Notes under the pieces: model-generated
What the model was told of the DNA's origin: nothing
Database searches by the model: none
The model's input: only the letters and a program-made list of their open reading frames with translations
DNA from: Serripes groenlandicus
Taxonomy: Eukaryota; Mollusca; Bivalvia; Cardiida; Cardiidae
Assembly: GCA_031761405.1 (NCBI GenBank)
Contig: JASEVX010000005.1
Span: 38,549,590 to 38,613,589, forward strand
Direction of reading: 5' to 3'
Length of the DNA stretch: 64,000 nt
Shown: piece after piece, positions 55,901 to 61,427 of the stretch
Layout: every line of letters starts with the position of its first letter
How positions within the stretch are numbered: position 1 is the stretch's first letter
Made by a program: the position numbers and the translations under genes

Positions 55901-58655
55901 GTTGAAAATAATTGAAAATATTGTGTATGTGTGTCTGTGTGATGGGACAGGATGCAACAATACCCCACTTTGTATGACGTGACTCACATACCAGTGAATC
56001 ATAACAAAACCAGCTTGAAATGCCATTCATGCATAGATTTAAAGGAAATAAAAAGTGTGTGAACAAATTAAAGAATTCAATAAAAAAAAATGATGTTTTG
56101 AATTCTTTTTGCAGGTATGAGTCAATACAGAAAGCTTACCAGACAACAAGAATGGAACATAAATCTCTGTCAGAAATGCATGAGATGATGCAGAAACAAC
56201 ATGTTAACTTAAAACAGCAATATGATACGTAAGTATCCTATAATGTTAAATGATAAATCTTTTAAATTGAAAACTAGTATTTTGTCACATATGCCACATA
56301 CAGGTATTTAAAACATTGTGGTTATAAAGAGAACTTGCATGTGATGATCAAATTTTCCTTCTGGAGAATTAGAGACTCCCCATATTTTAACCTGCTATAC
56401 ATTTGTTGTACGTGGAAAGTTTTGAATGACTAGACAATTTATTAAAGGGCAGTTTTTAAATAGACTTTAAAACAAGATTGATTGAAACATGAATGTTTCT
56501 TTTGCACAATTTCTTATACCTTTTCCTTATACAACAAATCTGAAGCAGATGTCTTTGAGATCATCTAAACAAAATAATGGAATGTAATATTATTGAAAGA
56601 AGTTGACTCTTTTAAACCCCATTTCCTTTATCAGTTACCTTATACGAAGAACTATAGATTCTTTTAACCCCCATTTCCCACATTCAACAAATATGCAGCA
56701 GGTGACTTCAAAGTAATATAGCCGTAAATAACATATATTTCTATGAATTAATGTGTAATTATGAAAAGATTTGAAAACATTGTGGCAAAAAGAGAAATTG
56801 CTCTTCTGTAGGTGCATCAAAATGCGTCTGCAGGTTGGAAGGGAAAAAAAAAATAAAAAAAATTGAGTCAAAACTTACACTGAGTTGGTTATACTCAGAA
56901 AATAACTCAATTAAAGTGGTAAGGCCTCTCTTTCCCTTGGCCGTATATACATTTGGATGCTGTCTACTGCAGATGCTTATATCAGGGAAAGGGTTCAATA
57001 CTTGTATATTGATTTTTCTTAGAACCTCATTGACTCGAAAAACAAGTTGTTATTTATTACAGTTGTATGGAACAGTTGAACACATTGCAAGAGGAGAGAA
57101 GAAAAATGTCAACACAATTAAAATCTGTAGAAACAAAACTTGCAGGTAAATATTATACTTTATATCCGAAGAGCAATTTCAAGTTCATGCTGCTGTTAAA
57201 TGGCACATTGTCAAATTTCGTAGACAACTGATCAGATCAGTCAAGAAAGAAGTCTGCCTAACTCTCAACACATTTTTGTTACCTGCTATGTATGACCTTG
57301 AACTTCAATCGCAAACATTGTTGACCAAGATACGCCTGCACAGTCTGAGCAGGACTATATTTACGCTTCTTATTTATCAAAGATATGCTAAAACTGCACA
57401 ATTAATGTGCTAGCACCTGTTGAAAACTAGGGATGATGACACCTGTTGCAGGAATTCAGGAACTAAATATAACATTGCTAGTGTATCATTTTGGGATATA
57501 TCTGTGTAAAGCTACTTTTGAGGATTTCAGATTCAATGGGCAGGTTAAACAGCTTTATCCTGGATGTATCACTAAGTTGTGATGACTCGAATGATGTTTC
57601 ATGTACAGGTTGATGCGGACCTAAATTTCTAAATTCACAAAGTAACACAATTTTATTTTTGGTTTTTAGAGTATTGTTAAAATTTATAAAATATTTGCGT
57701 TTAAAAATTTCCACATTCATTAATTTCCAGCAGATGACATTAAAAAAAGATCTAGGAAACAAATCATGAAAATCTCTTTAAATTGAATTATTATTATTGA
57801 ATAGAGTTTAAAAAATTGTGGCAAAAGGAGAAATTGCTCTCTATGATCAATCTCTCCTTTTACCACAATTTTTGTTGTCTGCTGAAAATGAATGTATATG
57901 TTGAAGGTTAAAATAATTTCTAAATTTTGTAGCTAATTTTATCTTTGGTGTTCTTTACAGATACAACAAAAGCTTCCTTAAAATGGGAATATGATTACAA
58001 ACGGTCTGAAGAGGAAAGAGAAACAATGGAAATGTCCATTGAAAAATTGCGCAGTGATTTGGGGAAAAGTGAACATAAGAATAAGCAACTACTTGATCAG
58101 GTGAGATACAGCTTGCCAGATCTATTTCTTCTTCCTTCACGATATTTTATCGGCAATTATGGCTTGGTATATTCTTTCGTATTTTGATAATTTTAATCTT
58201 ATCTGATTTTTTACCCCAGTTTTGAACACTTTACACATGAAAAACGATACTTTGAATGTTAATATGTATGATGTGTAAAAGTAAAGCCTTTCGCACATAC
58301 AACCAATGTGTAGCAATTTCTCCTTTTACCACAATGTTTTCAAAAGTTGTCTGCTAAAGATGAGTCTATATGTTAGAAAAAGTTAAATGAAATTGCATTA
58401 AATTAAATGAAGAAAATATTTATCATTTGCATGATATGTGTATCAATTTCTTCATTAGTTACTTTTTACATACTTCAGGTATCTACATTGGAGTTTACCT
58501 GTAACCAGAACGATGCCAAGATAACTGATTATGCATCTCAGGTGCAGGACCTGAAGAACGAGGTGGGCAAGCAGAGACAGATACAGGCCCTCATCAACAG
58601 TCTCTGTAGTGGTAACTCAGATGTGAGTTCAGCTCAGGGAAACACTTCAAAATAA
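31815..58655 (+). CDS. CIP2A: CIP2A, inhibitor of protein phosphatase 2A; 21 coding exons, 932 aa
   Basis: Exons: 31815-31919, 32811-32970, 33353-33468, 34423-34517, 36028-36124, 37307-37429, 42513-42658, 43444-43519, 46120-46513, 47930-48071, 48838-48931, 49530-49648, 50712-50958, 52803-52865, 53534-53644, 54193-54326, 54970-55032, 56115-56228, 57063-57145, 57961-58100, 58479-58655. All have GT-AG borders and the joined frame (2799 nt) is unbroken. Recognised from aligned stretches such as LQDLLEAKTLALAQADRMLT and AVKLLLTLCNDDN. Human CIP2A is 905 residues, so this is full length. Residues 1 to about 555 are the armadillo-like helical dimer domain, 556-640 a linker with a KEN box (590-592), and 660-915 a coiled coil. 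The family restrains PP2A-B56 and, with TOPBP1, tethers broken chromosomes in mitosis (known from vertebrates). Introns are full of MITEs and helentron-like arrays. Confidence 0.95.
32325..32437. mobile_element. TTAA MITE (B) remnant
   Basis: CCTTTTCAAATGTGCAACAA, TTTGCAGCTGACAATTTG, then GCTGCAGAGGCGTCAGAAAG and TTTGAAAGGGTTAA at the right. The centre is deleted. Confidence 0.5.
32503..32790 (+). pseudogene. Decayed duplicate of the CIP2A exon 2 start, split by a MITE
   Basis: AAAACTAGTC, ATGTTCA and AAATTCTTTAA (32518-32553) match exon 2 at 32823-32860. After the MITE at 32550-32769 the match resumes with TTAATCCTGGAGTGGTTTTT, as in exon 2 TTTAATCCTGGAGATGTTTT. The duplicate spans about 75 bp without the insertion. 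No acceptor remains, so it is not expected to be spliced in. Confidence 0.75.
32550..32769. mobile_element. TTAA MITE (B) inside the exon 2 duplicate
   Basis: TTAACCCTTTCCCACTTGTA at the left, GTTATATGTGGTAAAGTGTTAA at the right. The flanking host sequence ATTCTTTAA/TTAATCCTGGAG matches the uninterrupted ATTCTTTAATCCTGGAG of exon 2, showing that TTAA was duplicated on insertion. Confidence 0.9.
32811..32970 (+). CDS. CIP2A: CIP2A exon 2 (residues 36-89)
   Basis: Acceptor ATCTCTTTATAG, donor CCTAGGTAAGT; phase 0 in, 1 out. Contains PAECLTSLVSLIADDGTNHT, an armadillo-like helix pair. Confidence 0.9.
33240..33342 (+). repeat. 3' fragment of the AGCTCACCTGAGC helentron-like family
   Basis: ATCACATTGCATAACTCAGGTGACCAATCC, then a damaged hairpin and GGTTCTCTTGTTT. 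Its end is 10 bp from the CIP2A exon 3 acceptor, so the pyrimidine tract TTCTCTTGTTTGTCTATTAC is partly element-derived. Confidence 0.65.
33353..33468 (+). CDS. CIP2A: CIP2A exon 3 (residues 89-127)
   Basis: Phase 1 in, 0 out; SDGLIRESLHEKFQLTPALA and RVVKTYHGSSSSDTLTAE. Donor GAGGTACAG, with a MITE starting at intron position 7. Confidence 0.9.
33475..33704. mobile_element. TTAA MITE (A) at the exon 3 donor
   Basis: Left target mutated to TTCA; CCCTTTTTCCTCATATAGAC-like left tip, CGTATGAGGGAAAGGGTTAA at the right, perfect GCACAAAACATGC-type centre. The first base lies seven nucleotides into intron 3. Confidence 0.88.
33928..34157. mobile_element. TTAA MITE (A), canonical
   Basis: Perfect TTAA flanks, tips CCCTTTCCCTCATATAAACG / CGTATGAGGGAAAGGG, centre GCACAAAACGTGC. 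CIP2A intron 3. Confidence 0.92.
34423..34517 (+). CDS. CIP2A: CIP2A exon 4 (residues 128-159)
   Basis: Acceptor TGTGTATTTTCAG, donor CAAATGTGAGTA. ALSLLQKVTYGHRISFQEMY corresponds to the QLLQKLTYN region of vertebrate CIP2A. Confidence 0.9.
34795..35440 (+). repeat. Tandem array of about 185-bp units in intron 4
   Basis: CATATCTCAGTAACTA-type starts recur at about 34837, 35031, 35211 and 35400, each followed by AATGCATTGCATT and, further on, ATGCAAATTATGGCCCTTTT. It resembles the core of a helentron-like element but no tip sequences were found. Confidence 0.65.
36028..36124 (+). CDS. CIP2A: CIP2A exon 5 (residues 159-191)
   Basis: Acceptor ATATTTTACAG, donor AATGTAAGT. GTLVNLIRDNFAVQSYIKNN matches the LLANLCRHNLSVQ repeat of the family. 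Confidence 0.92.
36142..36601 (+). mobile_element. Helentron-like element, AGCTCACCTGAGC family, short copy
   Basis: Starts TTTTTAGCTCACCTGAACAT with GTCCGTCAACATC, one core unit, and ends AGTCAGGTGAGTGATCCAGG, GGGCCATCATAGCCC, TCTTGTT. It begins 17 bp after exon 5. Confidence 0.75.
36723..36940. mobile_element. TTAA MITE (B), left of a tandem pair
   Basis: GTTCACCTTTTCCCATATAC at the left, perfect GAAATTGCTCTTAATGAGCAATTT centre, CGTCTGCTGCAGATTTGTTG and GGAAAGGGTTAA at the right. The right TTAA is also the left TTAA of the next copy. Confidence 0.85.
36937..37166. mobile_element. TTAA MITE (A), right of a tandem pair
   Basis: TTAACCCTTTCCCTCATACG at the left, CTATATGAGGGAAAGGGTTAA at the right, centre GCTCGTTTTGAGC. 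Intron 5. Confidence 0.92.
37307..37429 (+). CDS. CIP2A: CIP2A exon 6 (residues 192-232)
   Basis: Acceptor TTTTGTTTGCAG, 41 codons, phase 0 in and out. ETQNEMLFSLSLLVNICLKE matches the [20 protein letters not shown] segment of human CIP2A. Confidence 0.92.
37661..39075 (+). mobile_element. Helentron-like element, AGCTCACCTGAGC family, eight-unit array
   Basis: TTTTTAGCTCACCTGAGCTT start with GCTCAAGGTGAG; units of about 168 bp (TTCAAGCCATG at 37957 and 38125 and on) with CATGGCCGCCAGG; end AATCAGGTGAGCGATTCCAG, CATCATGGCCCTCTTGTTA. In CIP2A intron 6. Confidence 0.8.
39076..41990 (+). mobile_element. Helentron-like element, ATACGA...ACGGTAC family, carrying a second element
   Basis: ATACGATATGGTATGGTCAT or ATACGACCGTTTTTTAAAAA starts (39076, 39240, 41447) with (GTCC)n modules, units of about 155 bp with GAGTTATGCCCCTTTTTGGA, and ends GGGCGTATTATGTACCGTTT, GCGGTACTCTTGTTG at 40949 and 41980. 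Several partial copies are joined or nested here, and the element at 39328-40640 is inserted within. Exact nesting is uncertain. Confidence 0.65.
39328..40640 (+). mobile_element. Helentron-like element, AGCTCGCCTATTCGAAGAA family
   Basis: TTTTTTAGCTCGCCTATTCG start with GGCGTTGGCGTTGGCGTCCG module; four units of 163 bp (GGTCAAACCTTTGCGTGC at 39407, 39570, 39733, 39896); a long T-rich tail; end GATAGGCGAGCTATATTGTC, hairpin TTGTCCTCCGACAA, CTCTTGTTA. The units are nearly identical, so the array expanded recently. Confidence 0.78.
42513..42658 (+). CDS. CIP2A: CIP2A exon 7 (residues 233-281)
   Basis: Acceptor CTGATATAACAG, donor GCAAAGTAAGTG. FQMIFNILNDGDSGETRRYA aligns with [20 protein letters not shown] of human CIP2A. 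The preceding intron is 5.1 kb, the largest of the gene. Confidence 0.94.
43444..43519 (+). CDS. CIP2A: CIP2A exon 8 (residues 281-306)
   Basis: Acceptor ATAATTTTCAG, donor AAGGTAAGT; YEYLGACVDQTLNLLTSSSP corresponds to the [20 protein letters not shown] region. Confidence 0.93.
43531..43741. mobile_element. TTAA MITE (B) at the exon 8 donor
   Basis: TTAACCCTTTCCAACAAGTC and TTGTATGTGGGAAAGAGTTAA, perfect TTAA on both sides; the centre is shortened. It starts at intron position 12. Confidence 0.85.
43859..44485 (+). mobile_element. Helentron-like element, ATACCCCC family, about 170-bp units
   Basis: AATTATACCCCCGCAAACAA with hairpin CAAACAAAGTTTG, CCTGTCTGTCCGTATGTCC, units at about 43941, 44111 and 44281, GGGGGGTATTCTTCAGTGAG, hairpin GTGAGCTTTGCTCAC and end TTTCTAGTT. 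The most complete copy of this family. CIP2A intron 8. Confidence 0.78.
44732..45004. mobile_element. TIR element, TATATGAGCCGTCCCACGA family, copy 2
   Basis: TATATGGGTCGTCCCACGAA at the left, TAGACGGCTCATATA at the right; interior CAACATTGTGGACTCTGCGT and GCAGGCTGATCTGGGTCGAT as in copy 1, with about 30 extra bases. CIP2A intron 8. Confidence 0.78.
45320..45421 (+). pseudogene. RecQ-like helicase fragment, Walker A region lost
   Basis: The frame reads LSKPEQRTLFNAVWSGKDCI, GVLP, then diverges at the point where a RecQ-type helicase would continue with its TGxGKS phosphate-binding loop. The Q-motif-like KPEQ and GKDCIGVLP are typical. The frame stays open to 45655 but the later part resembles nothing. 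A relic from a mobile or retroposed helicase gene in CIP2A intron 8. Confidence 0.55.
45745..45880. mobile_element. Truncated CTTTCAGCGCC-type MITE
   Basis: CAAACAATGCTATTCTCAGG, GAGACAAGCTTGTTACAAGC, GACTCACCTGAATCTGCATTG is the palindromic core of the family at 14994-15207; right arm CATTGGCGCTGAAGGAGTT. Left tip lost. Confidence 0.7.
45892..46078. mobile_element. TTAA MITE (A), centre deleted
   Basis: Perfect TTAA, CCCTTTCCCTCATATAGACG / TTTGAGGGAAAGGG. About 45 bp including the palindrome are gone (AGTGACAAAATGTTTTCCAC). The deletion of a hairpin centre suggests slippage at the stem. Ends 41 bp before CIP2A exon 9. Confidence 0.88.
46120..46513 (+). CDS. CIP2A: CIP2A exon 9 (residues 307-438)
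   Basis: The largest coding exon (394 nt). Acceptor TGATATTCACAG, donor TTGAGTATCC with non-consensus +3 to +6. Reading past the donor would stop within three codons, while splicing to exon 10 restores KLLLTLCNDDN, matching VLLTLCGDDT in human. Confidence 0.92.
46591..47425. mobile_element. TTAA MITE (B) interrupted by an AT-rich insertion
   Basis: Left arm TTAAACCTTTCCACATATAG to about 46760; right arm GAGATTTTCCTTATTGTTGC...TTTTATGTGGGAAAGGATTC at 47358-47425. The intervening 600 bp is flanked by ACTTAAAGACAATCGC and GATCGTCTTTAAAGA, which are near-inverse, so a further TIR element may be nested here. Confidence 0.5.
47492..47745. repeat. 32-bp minisatellite with CATCATCAT core
   Basis: Seven to eight units of GTTAGCAAAATGTTTTACCC plus ATCATCATCAGG, two of them variants with TTATCAAAGAGATTT. 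Intron 9 of CIP2A. Open frames across it follow from the repeat only. Confidence 0.88.
47930..48071 (+). CDS. CIP2A: CIP2A exon 10 (residues 438-485)
   Basis: Acceptor CAAGTTTACAG, donor GGAGGTTTGT. LCNDDNFLAIISVNIDHRLM and FDNNIIALKTKMNPPTDNW. Weak donor, but the phase fits exon 11. Confidence 0.9.
48838..48931 (+). CDS. CIP2A: CIP2A exon 11 (residues 485-516)
   Basis: Acceptor ATTTTTGACAG, donor CAGGTAAGT. VDLVLYLLDLVARLKNKEVE lies in the part of the helical domain that forms the homodimer in the human protein. Confidence 0.92.
49530..49648 (+). CDS. CIP2A: CIP2A exon 12 (residues 517-556)
   Basis: Acceptor TTTATTTCAG, donor TTATGTAAGT. CVVPFLAFGLCSPQRERVQN matches RLITPLAFALTSDNREQVQ of human. 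Confidence 0.93.
50289..50556. mobile_element. TTAA MITE (A) with a duplicated right segment
   Basis: Perfect TTAA on both sides; the block ATAGAGATTTTC...TTTTTTGGCAAAATAC is duplicated (50430-50510), lengthening it to 268 bp. Centre GCACAAAACGTGC intact. Intron 12. Confidence 0.9.
50712..50958 (+). CDS. CIP2A: CIP2A exon 13 (residues 556-638), linker with KEN box
   Basis: Acceptor TTTAAATCAACAG, donor GAGGTAAGT. Encodes the poorly conserved, probably disordered linker. It contains FDDKENYVPSTKYSKRDHH, with K-E-N at 590-592 and proline at +3, the extended KENxxP form of an APC/C degron. The C-terminal IQTLIQKMEGGME matches IEELIEKLQSGMV of human. Confidence 0.92.
51012..51210. mobile_element. 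TTAA MITE (B)
   Basis: TTAACTCTTTCCAACATACA at the left, perfect GAAATTGCTTGTTTTGAGCAATTTC-like centre, CTGTCTGCTGCAGAGGCATC and GGGATTGGTTAA at the right. Intron 13. Confidence 0.75.
51411..51910. mobile_element. TTAA MITE (B) split by a nested MITE (A)
   Basis: Left half TTCATACACATACATCAAAT...GGGGAAAATGCTCA, with an internal duplication of AACATGGAAAATCTCTTT; right half AGCAATTTCTCCATTTGTCG...TATGTAGGTGGTAAAGTGTTAA at 51826-51910. The interruption is exactly at the apex of its palindrome. Confidence 0.75.
51599..51826. mobile_element. TTAA MITE (A) nested in the palindrome apex of a B copy
   Basis: TTAACCCTGTCCCTCATACG and ACATGAGAGAAAGGGTTAA with TTAA on both sides. Host arms GCTCA / AGCAATTTCTCC continue directly at the borders. 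Confidence 0.9.
52150..52490 (+). repeat. Three degenerate tandem units of about 110 bp in intron 13
   Basis: AGAAGTATAAACCATGA, GGTTGATGAGGTCAAGGTCA and TTATGAAAAAGAA recur near 52170, 52285 and 52400. Similar phrases occur in helentron-like cores, but no tips were found. Confidence 0.6.
52803..52865 (+). CDS. CIP2A: CIP2A exon 14 (residues 639-659)
   Basis: 21 codons between TTTATTTCAG and CAGGTAAGT: MKDTKASDILSVYERSIQAL, matching VRISDIMDVYEMKLSTLAS of human. Confidence 0.93.
53062..53325 (+). mobile_element. Helentron-like element, ATCCCCTCGG family
   Basis: AATTATCCCCTCGGCTAACG start with hairpin AACGCAATTTGCGATGGGGA, a TCTGTTCGTTCGTTTGTCTG module, one unit, and ACCGAGGGGATGCATCCGTT, TTCTCTTGTTG end. 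CCGAGGGGAT is the inverse of the 5' tip. A longer inverted copy lies at 61428-62105. Confidence 0.72.
53534..53644 (+). CDS. CIP2A: CIP2A exon 15 (residues 660-696), start of the coiled coil
   Basis: Encodes TKEHHLQDLLEAKTLALAQA and DRMLTQYRGRKGREEAE; the stretch LQDLL-A/T-KALALAQADR is the most conserved part of the protein and secures the identification. Donor GAGGTAGG. Confidence 0.96.
53650..53856. mobile_element. TTAA MITE (B) at the exon 15 donor
   Basis: TTAATCCTTTCCCACCTATA and CGTATGTGGGAAAAGGTTAA. The first T of TTAA is donor position +6. Centre GCTTAAAACGAGC. Confidence 0.88.
54193..54326 (+). CDS. CIP2A: CIP2A exon 16 (residues 697-741)
   Basis: Heptad-rich coiled coil, LIQSEKKNENLQQQISEAKN and IEKYTKEIEELHAENQ. 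Acceptor TTCATTGTTCAG, donor AAAAGTAAGTT. Confidence 0.92.
54677..54892. mobile_element. TTAA MITE (B)
   Basis: TTAACCCTTTCCCACATACA at the left, perfect AAATTGCTCATTATGAGCAATTT centre, CTACAAGTGGGAAAGGCTTA at the right. Intron 16. Confidence 0.82.
54970..55032 (+). CDS. CIP2A: CIP2A exon 17 (residues 741-762)
   Basis: Short coiled-coil exon YYQIANMHQQLTVVHSELTE between TTTACTTTCAG and GAAAAGTGAGTA; phase 2 in and out. Confidence 0.9.
56115..56228 (+). CDS. CIP2A: CIP2A exon 18 (residues 762-800)
   Basis: YESIQKAYQTTRMEHKSLSE and MHEMMQKQHVNLKQQYDT. Acceptor TTCTTTTTGCAG, donor TACGTAAGT. An open frame starts upstream in the intron (56020) but is not part of the transcript. Confidence 0.91.
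56511..57000. mobile_element. Two overlapping degraded TTAA MITE (B) remnants in intron 18
   Basis: CCTTTTCCTTATACAACAAA at 56519, and TTAACCCCCATTTCCCACAT at about 56663 with GCAGCAGGTGACTTC, a lost centre, GATGCTGTCTACTGCAGATG and GGGAAAGGGTTC at 56987-56998. Borders are approximate. Confidence 0.5.
57063..57145 (+). CDS. CIP2A: CIP2A exon 19 (residues 800-828)
   Basis: MEQLNTLQEERRKMSTQLKS, VETKLA. Acceptor GTTATTTATTACAG, donor GCAGGTAAAT; phase 2 in, 1 out. Confidence 0.9.
57715..57908. mobile_element. Degraded TTAA MITE (B)
   Basis: TTCATTAATTTCCAGCAGAT at the left, GAAATTGCTCTCTATGATCAA centre, TTGTCTGCTGAAAATGAATG at the right. Ends 52 bp before exon 20. Confidence 0.55.
57961..58100 (+). 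CDS. CIP2A: CIP2A exon 20 (residues 828-874)
   Basis: KASLKWEYDYKRSEEERETM and EMSIEKLRSDLGKSEHKNKQ. Acceptor GGTGTTCTTTACAG, donor CAGGTGAGA, phase 0 out. Confidence 0.93.
58288..58386. mobile_element. TTAA MITE (B), centre and arms mostly deleted
   Basis: AGCCTTTCGCACATACAACC, AGCAATTTCTCCTTTTACCA, GTTGTCTGCTAAAGATGAGT and TATATGTTAGAAAAAGTTAA. About 100 bp of a former 220. Intron 20. Confidence 0.55.
58479..58655 (+). CDS. CIP2A: CIP2A exon 21 (residues 875-932 and stop)
   Basis: VSTLEFTCNQNDAKITDYAS continues the coiled coil; QIQALINSLCSGNSDVSSAQ corresponds to the MIAMIHSLSGGKINPE end of the human protein, then TAA at 58653-58655. No textbook AATAAA was found close downstream; ATTAAA at about 59513 is a candidate. 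Confidence 0.94.
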   Translation, partial: VSTLEFTCNQNDAKITDYASQVQDLKNEVGKQRQIQALINSLCSGNSDVSSAQGNTSK

Positions 58656-59071
58656 GAAAACACTCATAAACTAACACTTAACTTATACATGTACTTAACT
58701 TATACTTAACTTCAATTTTCTGAACCTAATTCTGCTAACCTTCTGTAGAAAATGGGCGGTGACTGCTTTCCACAACATTTTGAGCTGCATCCGACTACAA
58801 GGTCTCATGTTGCATCTCTGCGAGTGTAGGCCTTAAGCCACTAGGGTTACACTTGCATGCATAAAACTACTGTGGTTTCAATGAAATGTGTGCATGATTG
58901 CAAAGGGTGTATAATTCATCTAACTGCTAATGGCTTTCCCTCCTTGGCCCTCGTGTTTTATGAGTACAACTGATGTGTTATTGTCAAGGTAAATAATGCT
59001 TATAGAACTGTAAATCTACCCACGACTGTCCGACATGCCATGCTATAACGGAAATACTGTTGAAACACCAT

Positions 59072-59299
59072 GTAGCCTTTCCCACTTGAAGCTGCATTTT
59101 GACGCATCTGCAGCAGACGACTTGAAAAAAAATTGTGGTAAAAGAAGAAATTGCTCAAAACAAGCAATTTCTCCTTTTGCCACAATGTTTTCAACTCTTT
59201 TTAATAATATAACTAATTTATGAAGATTTTTCACGTTTTTCGTATATAGGTTTTTCAAATTCGTCTGCTGCAGATTTGTTGTATGAGGGAAATGGATAA
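59072..59299. mobile_element. TTAA MITE (B), flanks eroded
   Basis: TAGCCTTTCCCACTTGAAGC with CATCTGCAGCAGACGAC, perfect GAAATTGCTCAAAACAAGCAATTTC-like centre, CGTCTGCTGCAGATTTGTTG and GTATGAGGGAAATGGATAA. It lies in the presumed CIP2A 3' UTR or flank. Confidence 0.8.
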
Positions 59300-59680
59300 A
59301 CAAAATGGAATGCAACAGTTGAGTTTACTCTTTTTCTGTCGTGCATGAGTTTTTCACTTGTGGCAAAAATATATGATCTGGGCAATTTGAAATATAATAT
59401 TGATATAGATTGGAAGACCATTTTGTAAAAAGGAGTGATGAATGTTTTTGAAAGTTATGTGCTGCAGAGGCCTCATGTGTTGTCTCTATAAGGGAAAGGA
59501 TTGAAGTCTTGGATTAAATGGAATGTTGTTACTAAATTGTAGATGTAATTATTTTAATCCCGAGGATATAGATTTAAATGTGTGACATTCTAGATAAAGT
59601 GCTAAAATCTTCTCTTTTTTTCATAGCATTTTGTATCCACTTTTAAAGCATTTAATATTTGTAAATATTATGTAATATTT

Positions 59681-59909
59681 TTAACCCTTTCCATCATATA
59701 GATGCTTTCTGAAGCTTCTGCAGCAGACGACTTTTGAAAATATTGTTACAAAAGAAGAAATTGCTCATAACGAGCAATTTCTCCTTTTGCCACAATGTTT
59801 TCAACTCTATTCAATAATAATGCTTTCATTTAAAGAAATGTTCCATTTTTTTCCTAGATGTTTTAAAAGTCGTTCTGCTGCAGATTTATTGTATCTGGGA
59901 AAGGGTTAA
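59681..59909. mobile_element. TTAA MITE, A-type left tip and B-type right half
   Basis: TTAACCCTTTCCATCATATA with GATGCTTTCTGAAGC (A-like) on the left, but TCAACTCTATTCAATAATAA and CAGATTTATTGTATCTGGGA (B-like) on the right. Perfect centre GCTCATAACGAGC. It looks like an intermediate or recombinant of the two subfamilies. Confidence 0.85.
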
Positions 59910-60033
59910 ACAAGTGTCTTTTCGAAGTTGTGCCTAAAACCTTTTCTCAATATATTTGTTTTTGTTAATACTTTGTAATTAAAATTTAATCAAAATTGGA
60001 ATACAATGAATGATACTATTGTTTCTTTTTCTT

Positions 60034-60490
60034 TTTGAGCTCACCTTAGCACAAAATGCTAAGAGTGAGCTATCTAGTACCATCTTTGCTGTGTATATTA
60101 TGCCCCCCCTTCAATGAAGGAGAAGTATTTTTGCTTTGCACATGTCAGTTGGATCGTTGGTCGGTAGACCAAAGCTTGTCCGATTGATAACTGGTTACTG
60201 CTTGGACCTAACTGTACACAAACTAGGCAGGGACGTGAGGCATGGCCAGTAAATGACCCCTATTGATTTTGAAGTGATTGGTTTAAAGGTCAAGGTCACA
60301 TTGACCTTGAACTGAAAAAAAGTTTGTTTGATTGATAACTGCAGAATTCTTTGGTCTAATATATTGCCAGTAAAAGACCCCTATTGATTTTGAGGTCATC
60401 CGTTTAAAGGTCAAGGACACGGTGAACTTGAACATGTTCTTGAAAATGCGAAGGTCAAGGGTAGGCATAATATTTGACAAACCTCTTGTT
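60034..60490 (+). mobile_element. Helentron-like fragment and a short ATTATGCCCCCC-family element
   Basis: 60034-60090 is a start of the GCTCACC family (GAGCTCACCTTAGCACAAAA, TGCTAAGAGTGAGC). From about 60096 TATTATGCCCCCCCTTCAATG leads through a TCAGTTGGATCGTTGGTCGG module to GGTAGGCATAATATTTGACA and AACCTCTTGTTT. GGCATAATA is the inverse of the tip. Two units with AAAGGTCAAGG. Confidence 0.62.
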
Positions 60491-60741
60491 TAATATACAT
60501 CACCTTTTATACTATACCACAGGGTCAATTTCAGTCAATACAGAATTCTAGTTGTGTTGCTTATCTGTAAGGGAAAATTACTCTAACCTGCTTACAAAGT
60601 GCTCAAGATGAGTTATTGTGATCGCATTTGGTCTGTCATTAAGAATTTGCTTGTTAACACTCTTCAGTTTGTTTATCTTGTTTATATCATCAAATATGGG
60701 TAAAAAATTAGGTCACTAGCCCTAATTGAAGGAAAATCTTG

Positions 60742-60956
60742 TTAACCGTCTCCCTCATATAGACGCTTTCTGACGCCTCTGCAGTAGACAGCTTTCTGAA
60801 AACATAATGACAAAAGAAGAAATTGCTCAAAATGAGCAATTTCTCCTTTAGACAGTCACACAATGTTTTTCACTTTTAGTCATAGGTTATCCATTCAATT
60901 ATAGAGATTTTCTATTTTTTGACAAAATATGTTTATGGAGCGATAATAGAAAGGGT
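60742..60956. mobile_element. TTAA MITE (A), right end lost
   Basis: TTAACCGTCTCCCTCATATA at the left, centre GCTCAAAATGAGC; after GACAAAATATGTTTATGG only GGAGCGATAATAGAAAGGGT remains. It is inserted in a fragment related to the element at 1-1181 (60600-60741). Confidence 0.78.
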
Positions 60957-61324
60957 ACATACAAATTCTATAAACAAAAGGTCAGAAAAAATATAAGTAA
61001 CACTACAATACATTTATAGAGTTTGTTTGCAAGTTTTTTAATATAAAAATATTGAACATTATGTAAAAAAAGCAAGTCTAAATAAAAAGCGTAAACCAAT
61101 GTACAGCTGTAAAGATGTAGCGATTGTTTGTACAAAATAAAAAGCGTGTCATATCAAAGTTCTTATCTTCAATATAAAACAAAAACAATTTTCATTTTGA
61201 TATTGCAATCAAAAGCGATTTTTATCTGTACATCATGCAACTTAACATTTATAGTTGTTTTTGGCAATCAATGGCAAGAAGCATTATTTTTCATTCTTAC
61301 TTCATAATGCTTACATTCCAATCA

Positions 61325-61425
61325 TAACCTTTTTCCAACATTCAGCAAATCTACAACAGACAAATGAGATGTCTTAGAAAACATCTAGGCAAAAATATGG
61401 AAAATATCGCTAATTGAAAATGAAC
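61325..61425. mobile_element. Left half of a TTAA MITE (B)
   Basis: CATAACCTTTTTCCAACATTC, AAATCTACAACAGACAAATG and GAAAACATCTAGGCAAAAAT; stops where the helentron-like element at 61428 begins, which probably truncated it. Confidence 0.5.
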
Positions 61426-61427
61426 AA

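Noticed and set aside
58407..58655. 82-codon frame starting MKKIFIICMICVSISSLVTF
   Set aside because: The hydrophobic start is intron 20 sequence; the coding part begins after the acceptor at 58478 as CIP2A exon 21.
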